Below, piece after piece: positions 1 through 6,992 of a DNA stretch of 14,749 nucleotides. The position numbers were made by a program, and so were the translations under genes. This DNA comes from Thiobacillus sp. UBA6918 (lineage in GTDB: Bacteria; Pseudomonadota; Gammaproteobacteria; Burkholderiales; Thiobacillaceae): the NCBI GenBank assembly GCA_002450925.1, contig DKAU01000016.1:3508-18256 (forward strand), written 5' to 3'. How positions within the stretch are numbered: the stretch's first letter is position 1; each line of letters starts with the position of its first letter. The notes under the pieces are model-generated. The model made no database searches. It had not been told where the DNA came from and worked only from the letters and a program-made list of their open reading frames with translations.

Positions 1-60
1 TTTGATCTGCAACAAGTGGTTCGTATCCGTACCGGCGAAACCGGTCCGGAAGCGCTGTAA
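1..60 (+). CDS. glnK: PII nitrogen regulatory protein, C-terminal end (partial)
   Basis: Only the last 19 codons are in the window; the gene starts upstream of base 1. The reading frame from base 1 ends in VVRIRTGETGPEAL and a TAA stop, which is the conserved C-terminal strand of PII proteins (GlnB/GlnK). PII trimers bind ATP, ADP and 2-oxoglutarate, and block or release the AmtB channel and other targets according to nitrogen status. The gene lies 11 bases upstream of amtB on the same strand, the classical glnK-amtB arrangement. I therefore favour GlnK over GlnB, although this fragment cannot separate the two paralogues. The uridylylated T-loop tyrosine is outside the window. Confidence 0.88.
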   Translation, partial: FDLQQVVRIRTGETGPEAL

Positions 61-71
61 GGGAGAAAGAC

Positions 72-1496
72 ATGAATAAATGGCTAGCAAGTATCGGTTT
101 GGTTTTGAGTCTGGGCCTGGCTGTTCCGGTTTTGGCGGAAGATGCACCTGCAGCACCGGTTGCTGAAGAGGCGGTCGCTGCTCCGGCAATGGAGGAGGCT
201 GCAGCTCCGGCAGAGGCAGCGCCAGTTGAAGCCGCTGCGGCAGAAGCACCTGCACCTGTTCCAGACAAAGGCGATACCACATGGATGATGCTTTCAACCC
301 TGCTGGTAATCCTGATGATTGTTCCAGGCGTGGCCCTGTTCTATGGTGGCCTGGTGCGTGCCAAGAACATGCTTTCAGTGCTGACGCAGGTCATGGCTGT
401 TTTCTGCCTGATAGCCATCCTTTGGTCGGTTTATGGCTACTCGATGGCATTCGGTGACGGCGGCGGCATGAACTGGGCGATTGGCGATCTCTCAAAGATG
501 TTCCTTGCAGGCATCACTGGTGACAGCACAGCAGCGACGTTTACGGACGGCGTGGTCATCCCGGAATTTACCTTCATCGCCTTCCAGCTGACTTTCGCGG
601 CTATTACCGTGGCCCTGATCATTGGCGGCTTTGCCGAGCGCATCAAGTTTTCCGCACTGCTGCTGTTTTCGGTGATCTGGTTCACCTTCTCCTACCTGCC
701 CATCGCGCACATGGTGTGGGCAACCGGCGGTTACCTGTTCGAAAAGGGCGCCCTGGACTTCGCGGGTGGTACGGTGGTGCATATCAATGCCGGTATCGCA
801 GCCCTTGTTGGTGCCATGATGGTTGGCAAGCGCGTCGGGTTTGGTCGTGATGCCATGCCTCCGCACAGCTTGCCGATGACCATGATCGGTGCCTCGCTGC
901 TGTGGGTGGGCTGGTTCGGTTTCAACGCCGGCTCCAACCTTGAGGCAACTGGCGGCGCAGCCCTTGCGTTCATCAATACCATCCTCGCGACTGCCGCTGC
1001 CGGCCTCTCCTGGATGTTTGCCGAGTGGCTGTTGCGCGGCAAGCCTTCCATGCTGGGTGTGGCCTCCGGCGTGGTTGCAGGACTGGTAGCGATTACCCCG
1101 GCTGCTGGCCTGGTTGGCCCGATGGGCGGTATCGTCCTGGGTACTGTTGCTGGCGTGGTCTGCCTGTGGGGTGTTAGCAGCCTCAAGAAAATGGTGGGCT
1201 ATGACGACTCGCTCGATGTGTTTGGTGTCCATGGCATCGGCGGCATCATCGGTGCCATTGGAACGGGTATCTTCGTGTCCCCGTCCCTGGGCGGCGTGGG
1301 CGTCGATGGTTACACCATGGCCGGGCAAGTAGTAACACAGGCCACTGGCGTGATCATTACCATCATCTGGTCGGGTGTGGTGAGCTTTGTGGCATTCAAG
1401 ATCGCCGACATGTTTATCGGGCTCCGCGTTAGTGAAGAAGAAGAGCGCGAAGGTCTGGATACCGCCAGCCATGGCGAGCGGGCCTACAACGTGTAA
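72..1496 (+). CDS. amtB: Ammonium transporter AmtB
   Basis: Inner-membrane channel of the Amt/Rh family that takes up ammonium and is gated by GlnK. The 474 residues begin with a signal peptide (about 1-22, cut after VLA). An Ala/Glu/Pro-rich acidic linker follows (about 23-66), then the 11-helix Amt core from about residue 70. Landmarks include YGGLVRAKN (91-99), the conserved Asp in LDFAGG (D229), the twin pore histidines in VVHINAG (H237) and VFGVHGIGG (H387), and WFGFNAGSN (281-289). The C-terminal GLDTASHGERAYN matches the conserved GlnK-interacting tail. An AGGGAGA ribosome-binding site precedes the ATG, and glnK lies 11 bases upstream, so co-transcription is likely. The promoter (usually NtrC/sigma-54) is outside the window. 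The acidic linker makes it longer than E. coli AmtB. Confidence 0.97.
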   Translation: MNKWLASIGLVLSLGLAVPVLAEDAPAAPVAEEAVAAPAMEEAAAPAEAAPVEAAAAEAPAPVPDKGDTTWMMLSTLLVILMIVPGVALFYGGLVRAKNMLSVLTQVMAVFCLIAILWSVYGYSMAFGDGGGMNWAIGDLSKMFLAGITGDSTAATFTDGVVIPEFTFIAFQLTFAAITVALIIGGFAERIKFSALLLFSVIWFTFSYLPIAHMVWATGGYLFEKGALDFAGGTVVHINAGIAALVGAMMVGKRVGFGRDAMPPHSLPMTMIGASLLWVGWFGFNAGSNLEATGGAALAFINTILATAAAGLSWMFAEWLLRGKPSMLGVASGVVAGLVAITPAAGLVGPMGGIVLGTVAGVVCLWGVSSLKKMVGYDDSLDVFGVHGIGGIIGAIGTGIFVSPSLGGVGVDGYTMAGQVVTQATGVIITIIWSGVVSFVAFKIADMFIGLRVSEEEEREGLDTASHGERAYNV

Positions 1497-1526
1497 GCTG
1501 TCCTTGTGCAACTCCGCAGAGTACTT

Positions 1527-1550
1527 GGGCGCCTTCGGGCGCCCTTTTTT
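1527..1550 (+). terminator. Rho-independent terminator after amtB
   Basis: A perfect 7-base stem, GGGCGCC (1527-1533) with GGCGCCC (1538-1544), encloses a TTCG loop (1534-1537) closed by a C-G pair. This is the very stable cUUCGg tetraloop. Six T residues follow (1545-1550). It lies 30 bases after the amtB stop and separates the nitrogen unit from the next operon. Confidence 0.95.
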
Positions 1551-1551
1551 A

Positions 1552-1580
1552 TTGTCCAGAACCTGTGTTTTGGTTACGCT
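1552..1580 (+). promoter_or_regulatory. Weak sigma-70-like promoter candidate for the metA operon
   Basis: TTGTCC (1552-1557) and TACGCT (1575-1580) are separated by 17 bases. They match the -35 and -10 consensus at 4/6 and 3/6. The position fits: the site starts just after the amtB terminator and about 28 bases before the first gene of the next operon. Such a loose match occurs often by chance, so this is only the best candidate in the 57-base gap. Confidence 0.2.
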
Positions 1581-1607
1581 TGAGCCTTAAACTGACTGGC
1601 AATAACA

Positions 1608-2462
1608 ATGAAATTCACTCCCGAATCCTTCCGCGACTGGAAAACCAAGCGCATAACCTTGCTCGGCATGTCGGGCGTGGGCAAGACCCACATCTCGACG
1701 ATGTTGCGCGGACATGAGTGGTTTCATTTCTCGGGCGACTATCGCATCGGCACGCGCTACCTCGATGAGCCTATCCTAGACATCATCAAGCAGCAGGCGA
1801 TGCAGGTGCCGTTCCTGCGCGATCTGCTGCGCAACGACTGGATCGATATCAAGAACAACATCAAGATTCATGATCTTGGTCCGGTGCTGGCCTTTGTCGG
1901 CAAGCTGGGCGGCCCGGAGTGGGGCGGCTTGAGTCTTGACGAGTTTTCCAGGCGGCAGGTGATGTACCGCGAGGCAGAAATTGCCGCCATGCGCGATGTG
2001 CCCGAATTCATACGAAAGGGGCAGGAGATATACGGTTATCCGCATTTCGTGAATGATGTGGGTGGAAGCTTGTGCGAACTGGACGAGCCGGGTGTGATTG
2101 ACCTTCTGTCAGAACACACCCTGATTCTCTATATCAAGACCACTACGCGTGAAGAAGAAGACACGCTGATCCGTCGTGCGCAAAGCGACCCCAAGCCGTT
2201 GTATTACCGCCCTGCATTTTTGGCTGAGCAACTGCCTATCTATTTGCGCGAAAAAGGTCTGGAGTTTGTGGCGCAAGTCGAGCCAAATGACTTTACGCGC
2301 TGGGTCTTCCCTCGCCTGTTCCATTCACGCCTGCCACGCTACGAAGCGATCGCGGGCCCGCATGGTTACACCGTAACTTCGCAGGAAATTTCCCAGGTGC
2401 GCGACGAAAAGGATTTTCTGGCACTGGTTGAAGCTGCCATTGGCCGCAAGGAGACCGCCTGA
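1608..2462 (+). CDS. P-loop kinase-like protein of unknown function, coupled to metA
   Basis: 284 residues, no signal peptide, so presumably cytoplasmic. I do not know a named function. A clear Walker A motif, GMSGVGKT (20-27), sits near the N-terminus. HFSGDYRIGTRYL (40-52) follows where shikimate- and nucleoside-kinase-like proteins bind the acceptor. HFVNDVGGSLCELD (146-159) resembles the Walker B plus GG strand of that fold. TLILYIKTTT (171-180), then the Arg-rich stretch TLIRRAQSDPKPLYY (186-200), resembles the lid and the R-P-L element of shikimate kinases. This suggests a small-molecule kinase, but it is longer than shikimate kinase (about 170-190 residues) and the substrate is unknown. 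The ATG has no good Shine-Dalgarno site. Its TGA shares one base with the metA start, implying translational coupling and perhaps a link to homoserine or methionine metabolism (inference). Confidence 0.75.
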   Translation: MKFTPESFRDWKTKRITLLGMSGVGKTHISTMLRGHEWFHFSGDYRIGTRYLDEPILDIIKQQAMQVPFLRDLLRNDWIDIKNNIKIHDLGPVLAFVGKLGGPEWGGLSLDEFSRRQVMYREAEIAAMRDVPEFIRKGQEIYGYPHFVNDVGGSLCELDEPGVIDLLSEHTLILYIKTTTREEEDTLIRRAQSDPKPLYYRPAFLAEQLPIYLREKGLEFVAQVEPNDFTRWVFPRLFHSRLPRYEAIAGPHGYTVTSQEISQVRDEKDFLALVEAAIGRKETA

Positions 2463-3520
2463 TGCCGCTGGTCGCGCACAACGATCTGCCCAGCTTCTCG
2501 CGCCTGCGTACGGAGGGCGTGACCGTGCTTTCGCGCGAGCGCGCGGATACGCAGATCATTCGCGAGCTGCATGTGGGGCTGCTGAACATGATGCCCGACG
2601 CTGCGCTCGAGGCAACCGAGCGCCAGTTCCTTCGCCTGGTGGGGGAAAGCAACCCCATTGCACAGTTTTATGTACATCCCTTTACCATCCCCGCACTGCC
2701 TCGAGGGGAGCAGGGGCAGGCGCATATCGGCCGCTACTATGAAAGCTTTGACGAAATTCGTGAGCAGGGGCTGGATGCGCTCATCATTACCGGTGCCAAC
2801 GTCACACATGCAGATCTTTCGGAAGAACCCTTCTGGGAGCCGTTGATCGAAGTGATCGACTGGGCCTGGGATAACGTAACCTCGACACTCTGTTCATGCC
2901 TCGCCACCCATGCTGTCATGCAGTTTCGCTACGGGCAGAAACGAGTCAAACAGGCACGCAAGGTTTGGGGCGTGCATGAACATCGCGTGCTTGATAAACG
3001 TCACCCTTTGGTCGCGGATGTGAATACTCGTTTTGATGTGCCTCACTCGCGCTGGAACGACATTTCGGCTGCGCAGTTTGCGTCAGCTGATCTCCATGTG
3101 CTCGCGGAAAGCGAGGAGGCTGGCGTGCACCTGGCAGTTTCGCCCGATGGATTGCGCACGGTGTTTTTCCAGGGGCATCCAGAATACGACACGGTTTCGC
3201 TGCTGAAGGAATACAAGCGCGATCTTCTGCTGGCGGCGCAGGGGAAACTGCCGCAACTTCCGCCTTTTCCCGATAATTATTTTGATGTGTTTTCTCGTTC
3301 CGTGCTGAATGAATTTGCTGCACAAGTGGCTGCGGGCGGGAAACCTGAATTTCCGGAACCGCTTTTGCTGCCCCATCTGGACAATACCTGGCATGACACC
3401 GCCGAGGCCGTGGTCGGCAACTGGATAGGGTGTGTCTACCAGGTCACGCACAGCGATCGAAAACGTCCCTTCATGGATGGCGTTGATCCTGGTGATCCGC
3501 TTGGTCTGTACAAAAAATAA
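2462..3520 (+). CDS. metA: Homoserine O-acyltransferase (succinyltransferase type, MetA)
   Basis: First committed step of methionine synthesis: acylates the hydroxyl of L-homoserine from succinyl-CoA or acetyl-CoA. The 352-residue protein is of the MetA (HTS, class-I glutamine amidotransferase-like) family, not the alpha/beta-hydrolase MetX. Recognisable segments are LHVGLLNMMPDAALEATERQ (36-55), ALIITGANV (106-114), the catalytic Cys in STLCSCLATHA (C146 by alignment with E. coli C142), and FFQGHPEYD (235-243) with the catalytic His239 and Glu241. It is about 40 residues longer than E. coli MetA, mostly at the C-terminus. The residue that in described enzymes separates acetyl-CoA (Glu) from succinyl-CoA (Gly) users appears to be Thr115 here, so acyl specificity is uncertain. 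The start codon overlaps the upstream stop (TGATG), and the stop overlaps the mlaE start (TAATG). Confidence 0.93.
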   Translation: MPLVAHNDLPSFSRLRTEGVTVLSRERADTQIIRELHVGLLNMMPDAALEATERQFLRLVGESNPIAQFYVHPFTIPALPRGEQGQAHIGRYYESFDEIREQGLDALIITGANVTHADLSEEPFWEPLIEVIDWAWDNVTSTLCSCLATHAVMQFRYGQKRVKQARKVWGVHEHRVLDKRHPLVADVNTRFDVPHSRWNDISAAQFASADLHVLAESEEAGVHLAVSPDGLRTVFFQGHPEYDTVSLLKEYKRDLLLAAQGKLPQLPPFPDNYFDVFSRSVLNEFAAQVAAGGKPEFPEPLLLPHLDNTWHDTAEAVVGNWIGCVYQVTHSDRKRPFMDGVDPGDPLGLYKK

Positions 3521-4629
3521 TGGCCGAACCGAGTCTGCTTCTCAAACAGGAGGATGGGCGCACCGTCATCATTGCATCGGGAAACTGGACGCATGATCAC
3601 GTTGTGCTGCCGAAGACCCCGGAAATCCCGGCCGATGCCCTGCTTGTTCTTGATGGAACCAGGATCGAGGGTTTGGGCACCACAGGCGCCTACAGGCTGA
3701 TGAATACCTTGCATGATGCGGGGGTGTCACCCGAACGCCTGGAGTTGCGCGGTATCCCTTCGTCAGTGCTGCCTATCTGGAATCTGGTTGCACAAAATTA
3801 CACGCAGGCACACGGTGTCATTGAAAAGAAAAGTACCGGCCTGCTCTACCGGTTTGGTGTGGGGGCGGTCAGCACACTGCGGCACATGGCGGGTGTCGCA
3901 AACTTTGTCGGCAGACTGTCAATTGAAATGTTCAGGCTCCTGGAAAAACCGTCAAGCTTCAGGTATCGGGAATTCGTTGCGCAGATGGAAGCAATATTCA
4001 TCTATGCCATCCCGATTGCAATGGCGATGATTTTTCTTTTGGGGCTGGTCTTTGCGTACCTGATGGGCGTGCAGGCACAAAAGTTCGGCGCAAACATTTA
4101 CGTGGTCGACGGTGTTTCGGCCGCGGTGCTGCGCGAACTTTCACCCGTGATTGTCGCCATCCTGGTGGCAGGTCGAACGGGCGCAGCCATAACGGCCCAG
4201 CTAGGTACCATGAAGGTGAATGAGGAAATCGACGCCCTGAGCATACTTGGCCTCTCTCCTTACGCCGTCTTGGTACTGCCGCGCATACTCGCGCTTTTCT
4301 TCGCCTTGCCTCTGCTGGTCTTTCTGGGTGATCTGGCTGGCCTGCTGGGCGGGATGGTGGTATCCAAAACACAGTTGGGCCTTGAATACTCCCAATATTG
4401 GGACCGTCTGGACAGTGTGCTGAAAATGAAAACATTCTGGGTTGGAATCAGCAAGGCGCCAATATTCGCCATATTCATTGGCTTGATCGCATGCCGCATG
4501 GGTATGACCGTTGCACGTGATGCGCGCAGTGTTGGAGAACACACGACTTCCACGGTGGTGCAAAGCATTGTTGCCGTCATTGTGCTCAATGCCATTTTTG
4601 CAATCGTGTTCGTCAATCTGGATATCTGA
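3520..4629 (+). CDS. mlaE: MlaE-family ABC permease with N-terminal STAS domain
   Basis: Inner-membrane permease of an MCE/Mla-type lipid transporter. Residues 10-95 form a STAS-like domain, with VLDGTRIEGLGTTGAYRLM (43-61) containing the expected Thr pair. This is the role filled in E. coli by the separate protein MlaB. Residues about 115-369 are the MlaE/YrbE permease: an amphipathic interface helix near 120-145, and membrane helices near 158-182, 205-225, 245-280, 307-325 and 345-367. The family signature runs from RELSPV (205-210) through VAGRTGAAI (216-224) to VNEEIDALSILGL (233-245). The start shares a base with the metA stop and the stop shares a base with the mlaF start, so the genes are likely coupled in translation. 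The fused STAS domain explains why no mlaB follows. Confidence 0.92.
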   Translation: MAEPSLLLKQEDGRTVIIASGNWTHDHVVLPKTPEIPADALLVLDGTRIEGLGTTGAYRLMNTLHDAGVSPERLELRGIPSSVLPIWNLVAQNYTQAHGVIEKKSTGLLYRFGVGAVSTLRHMAGVANFVGRLSIEMFRLLEKPSSFRYREFVAQMEAIFIYAIPIAMAMIFLLGLVFAYLMGVQAQKFGANIYVVDGVSAAVLRELSPVIVAILVAGRTGAAITAQLGTMKVNEEIDALSILGLSPYAVLVLPRILALFFALPLLVFLGDLAGLLGGMVVSKTQLGLEYSQYWDRLDSVLKMKTFWVGISKAPIFAIFIGLIACRMGMTVARDARSVGEHTTSTVVQSIVAVIVLNAIFAIVFVNLDI

Positions 4630-5384
4630 TGAGCGAACCTGTAATCGAAGTCAGCAACATCGTTACCCGGCTCTCCGGGTCTTTGATCCATGACGGCGTC
4701 AGTTTCAACGTGGCGCGGGGAGAGGTGACGGCACTCATCGGAGGCAGCGGTACCGGGAAATCTGTCCTCTTGAAGGAAATAATCGGCTTGATCAGGCCTC
4801 AGTCGGGCAGCATCAAGCTTTTTGGCGAAGACGTGTGGGCCGCGAACGATGTGAAGCTGATGGGTCTGCGCAAACGTTTCGGTGTCCTGTTCCAGGATGG
4901 CGCGCTATTTTCGTCGCTGACTGTTGAACAAAATGTGGCGGCCCCCTTGCATGAACATACATCCTTGTCGCCGAGGGAATGCATTGAACTCGCCCGTCTC
5001 AAGATAGCGCTTGTCGGTTTGCCTGCCACTGCGCGCTCAAAAATGCCCAGCGAACTTTCAGGTGGCATGAGAAAGCGCGCAGCGTTGGCGCGCGCACTTG
5101 CGCTGGACCCTGAACTTCTGTTTCTGGACGAGCCCACTTCTGGGCTTGATCCCATTTCTGCCCGTGCATTCGACCATTTGATCCGGATTTTGTCGAACAG
5201 TCTTGGCCTGACGGTCTTTCTGGTTACGCACGACTTGGATACACTGCTATCCATGGTCAACCGCATTGTTGTCTTGGCCCGTGGCAAAGTGCTGGGGCAA
5301 GGCACGGTGGAGGATCTGAGAAAAATCGATGACCCCTGGCTACAGGATTATTTTTCCGCGAGATTTGTTGAGGAGCATGCCTGA
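4629..5384 (+). CDS. mlaF: MlaF-type ABC transporter ATPase
   Basis: ATP-binding subunit that powers the MlaE permease at the cytoplasmic face of the inner membrane. The 251 residues contain a full set of ABC motifs: Walker A GGSGTGKS (38-45), Q-loop Gln89 in LFQDGALF, signature LSGGM (143-147) followed by RKRAALARAL, Walker B LLFLDEP (163-169), D-loop SGLD (171-174), and switch histidine H201 in VTHD. The LSGGM variant and the FQDGALFSSLTV segment are typical of MlaF/TTG2A proteins. Its ATG shares one base with the mlaE stop, and its TGA shares one base with the mlaD start. There is no sign of degradation. Confidence 0.95.
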   Translation: MSEPVIEVSNIVTRLSGSLIHDGVSFNVARGEVTALIGGSGTGKSVLLKEIIGLIRPQSGSIKLFGEDVWAANDVKLMGLRKRFGVLFQDGALFSSLTVEQNVAAPLHEHTSLSPRECIELARLKIALVGLPATARSKMPSELSGGMRKRAALARALALDPELLFLDEPTSGLDPISARAFDHLIRILSNSLGLTVFLVTHDLDTLLSMVNRIVVLARGKVLGQGTVEDLRKIDDPWLQDYFSARFVEEHA

Positions 5385-6328
5385 TGGAAGCTGACGCCCG
5401 GTATACCCTGGTGGGCGGAATCGTGCTGGCTGTCGCCGGCATGATCATATTGTTCACCTTGTGGATTGCCGGCAAGGCAGACGACATTGCTTATCAACAC
5501 TACACGGTCTACTTTCGCAACCAGTCCATGGATGGCCTGGATGTCGACAGCGCGGTAAAAATTCGTGGCATCAAGGTTGGCGCGGTGACGGGTTTCGACT
5601 TTGTGTCGGAACCAACGGAAGCAGTTCGGGTTGTGGTCAAGGTTTCTGAAGATGCGCCCGTGCGTGAAGGCGCCGAAGCCTATGTAAAGCGCAACATAGT
5701 GACCGGATTGGCGACAATCGAAATCACGAACCTCACGGAAGACGGAAAGCTTTTGACGGAAGTACCCAAGGGCGAAAAATATCCCGTCATTACGGAGGGC
5801 AGCTCAGAACTCGACAAGGTGGCCTCTGCCGTTACCCGAATGGCCGAAAATGGCGCGCTGGTGCTCGACAAAATGAACGCGCTTTTGTCTGACAAGAACC
5901 AGGCCCGCCTTGCGGCCACTCTGGAAAATTTGCAGACGATTTCGGAACATCTGGCCAACAACCGCGAGGCCATGGATCGTGCAGTGCAAGGCATCAGTGA
6001 TGCTGCCGATGAATTCCGATTTGCGGGCGCCAGTATTAGTCAGGCAGCAACTCGCGCTGAAGGCAGCATTACCGAAGTCGGCAAGAACGCACAAACTGCT
6101 CTCAAGGAAGCCGCGCAGACGCTTGAAAGGATGCAAAAAGAAGCCCAAACCCTTTCAACAAAATTGCAGGCCATTTCTGACCAGGGTGCGCTGGAATTTT
6201 CCGCCATGAGCCGCGACGTGCGTACTGCGGCAGATTCGGTTACGGCGGCCGGCCAGAAACTTTCCAATCCCAAGGCCTTGTTGTTGGGCCCTGGCAAGCA
6301 ACAGCCAGGACCAGGAGAGAAAAAATGA
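5384..6328 (+). CDS. mlaD: MlaD-type MCE domain protein with long helical C-terminus
   Basis: Substrate-binding and conduit component of the lipid transporter. The 314 residues start with one membrane anchor (about 8-29), then a single MCE domain (about 38-117) with FRNQSMDGLDVDSAVKIRG (44-62) and RNIVTGLATIEI (103-114). About 155 residues (139-295) follow that look continuously helical, with repeated Ala/Glu/Lys/Gln heptad-like patterns and few Pro or Gly, ending in a Pro/Gly-rich tail. MCE proteins form hexameric rings. The long C-terminal helices recall the needle of PqiB and the tunnel of mycobacterial Mce proteins more than the short E. coli MlaD (about 180 residues). The last bases overlap the next start (ATGA). 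Confidence 0.92.
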   Translation: MEADARYTLVGGIVLAVAGMIILFTLWIAGKADDIAYQHYTVYFRNQSMDGLDVDSAVKIRGIKVGAVTGFDFVSEPTEAVRVVVKVSEDAPVREGAEAYVKRNIVTGLATIEITNLTEDGKLLTEVPKGEKYPVITEGSSELDKVASAVTRMAENGALVLDKMNALLSDKNQARLAATLENLQTISEHLANNREAMDRAVQGISDAADEFRFAGASISQAATRAEGSITEVGKNAQTALKEAAQTLERMQKEAQTLSTKLQAISDQGALEFSAMSRDVRTAADSVTAAGQKLSNPKALLLGPGKQQPGPGEKK

Positions 6329-6948
6329 AGAAAAGTCTCGGGCTTCTATGTTTGCCGCTGCTTCTGACAATGTCCGGGTGTGTGAATCTTGGCCTGGGCG
6401 GGGGCAAGGATGATCCTTCCATAATCTACTATGTGATGGAGGATGCGGGGCGCACGGTTGCCCCTTCCCCTTCTCCTTCTTCGCTTTCGCTGTTGATTGC
6501 GGATACAAATGCAGGTGCCTTTTACGACAACGACAACATGGCGTTTAGCGACCAACCCGGAACGCGTGGATACTATCTGTATGCACGCTGGACAGAGCGG
6601 CCTGGAAAGCGTTTTGCCGACCTGATGATTGGAAGGCTGGAGCGCGAAAAAATCTTTGCTTCGGTTGCGCAGTCTGGCAGCAGCGCGCGCGGCGACTTGC
6701 TGCTGACCACGGAAATTCTTGACTTCTACCATGATGCCGCCAAGCAGCCCGGTGTGGTAAAAATGGAATTACGAGCCGAACTCGTTGATCTGAACGCGCA
6801 TACCCTGCTGGCCAGAATGACGTTCACCCAGTCCGTTGCTGCACCCAGTTATGATGCGGCAGGAGCTTACAAGGCGTTTAATGAAGCCGTTACGCTTACC
6901 CTCAATGAAATGAACGATTGGCTAAAGGGGCTGGCAGAGAAGCGCTGA
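6325..6948 (+). CDS. ABC-type transport auxiliary lipoprotein (PqiC/DUF330-like)
   Basis: 207-residue lipoprotein. The signal peptide ends in the lipobox LTMSGC, with lipidated Cys19. The next residue is Val, not Asp, so sorting to the outer membrane is expected. The mature part, with IIYYVMEDAG (32-41), LLIADTNAGAF, GYYLYARWTERPG and a C-terminal AYKAFNEAVTLTLNEM, resembles the ABC_trans_aux (PqiC/YmbA) family. In the Pqi system this family sits at the outer membrane and receives the MCE needle. The start overlaps the mlaD stop by four bases. The likely role is the outer-membrane end of this MCE transporter. The family assignment rests on pattern and context, as the family is poorly conserved. 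Confidence 0.8.
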   Translation: MKKSLGLLCLPLLLTMSGCVNLGLGGGKDDPSIIYYVMEDAGRTVAPSPSPSSLSLLIADTNAGAFYDNDNMAFSDQPGTRGYYLYARWTERPGKRFADLMIGRLEREKIFASVAQSGSSARGDLLLTTEILDFYHDAAKQPGVVKMELRAELVDLNAHTLLARMTFTQSVAAPSYDAAGAYKAFNEAVTLTLNEMNDWLKGLAEKR

Positions 6949-6959
6949 TCGTCTATATT
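6931..6959 (+). promoter_or_regulatory. Candidate sigma-70 promoter for the DUF4426 gene
   Basis: CTGGCA (6931-6936, 4/6 match to the -35) and TATATT (6954-6959, 5/6 match to the -10) are 17 bases apart. The -10 lies just after the lipoprotein stop codon. A transcript would start near 6966 and give a leader of about 27 bases with a strong ribosome-binding site. The DUF4426 gene could therefore be expressed independently of the transporter operon. Confidence 0.4.
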
Positions 6960-6992
6960 GGGAGCACAAAAACAATTCTTAGGAGGTGTTCC

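Noticed and set aside
492..1511. Long 339-codon open frame on the minus strand opposite amtB
   Set aside because: It lies wholly antisense to a clear amtB; the translation is His/Gly/Asp-rich without a family pattern and it has no ribosome site, as expected for a shadow frame in GC-rich DNA.
1551..1607. Possible SAM riboswitch or other leader before the metA operon
   Set aside because: The 57-base gap is too short for a SAM riboswitch plus promoter and shows no matching stem pattern.
6918..6992. Earlier start for the DUF4426 gene
   Set aside because: It overlaps the lipoprotein gene and would bury the signal peptide; the ATG at 6993 has an excellent ribosome site and a clean signal sequence.
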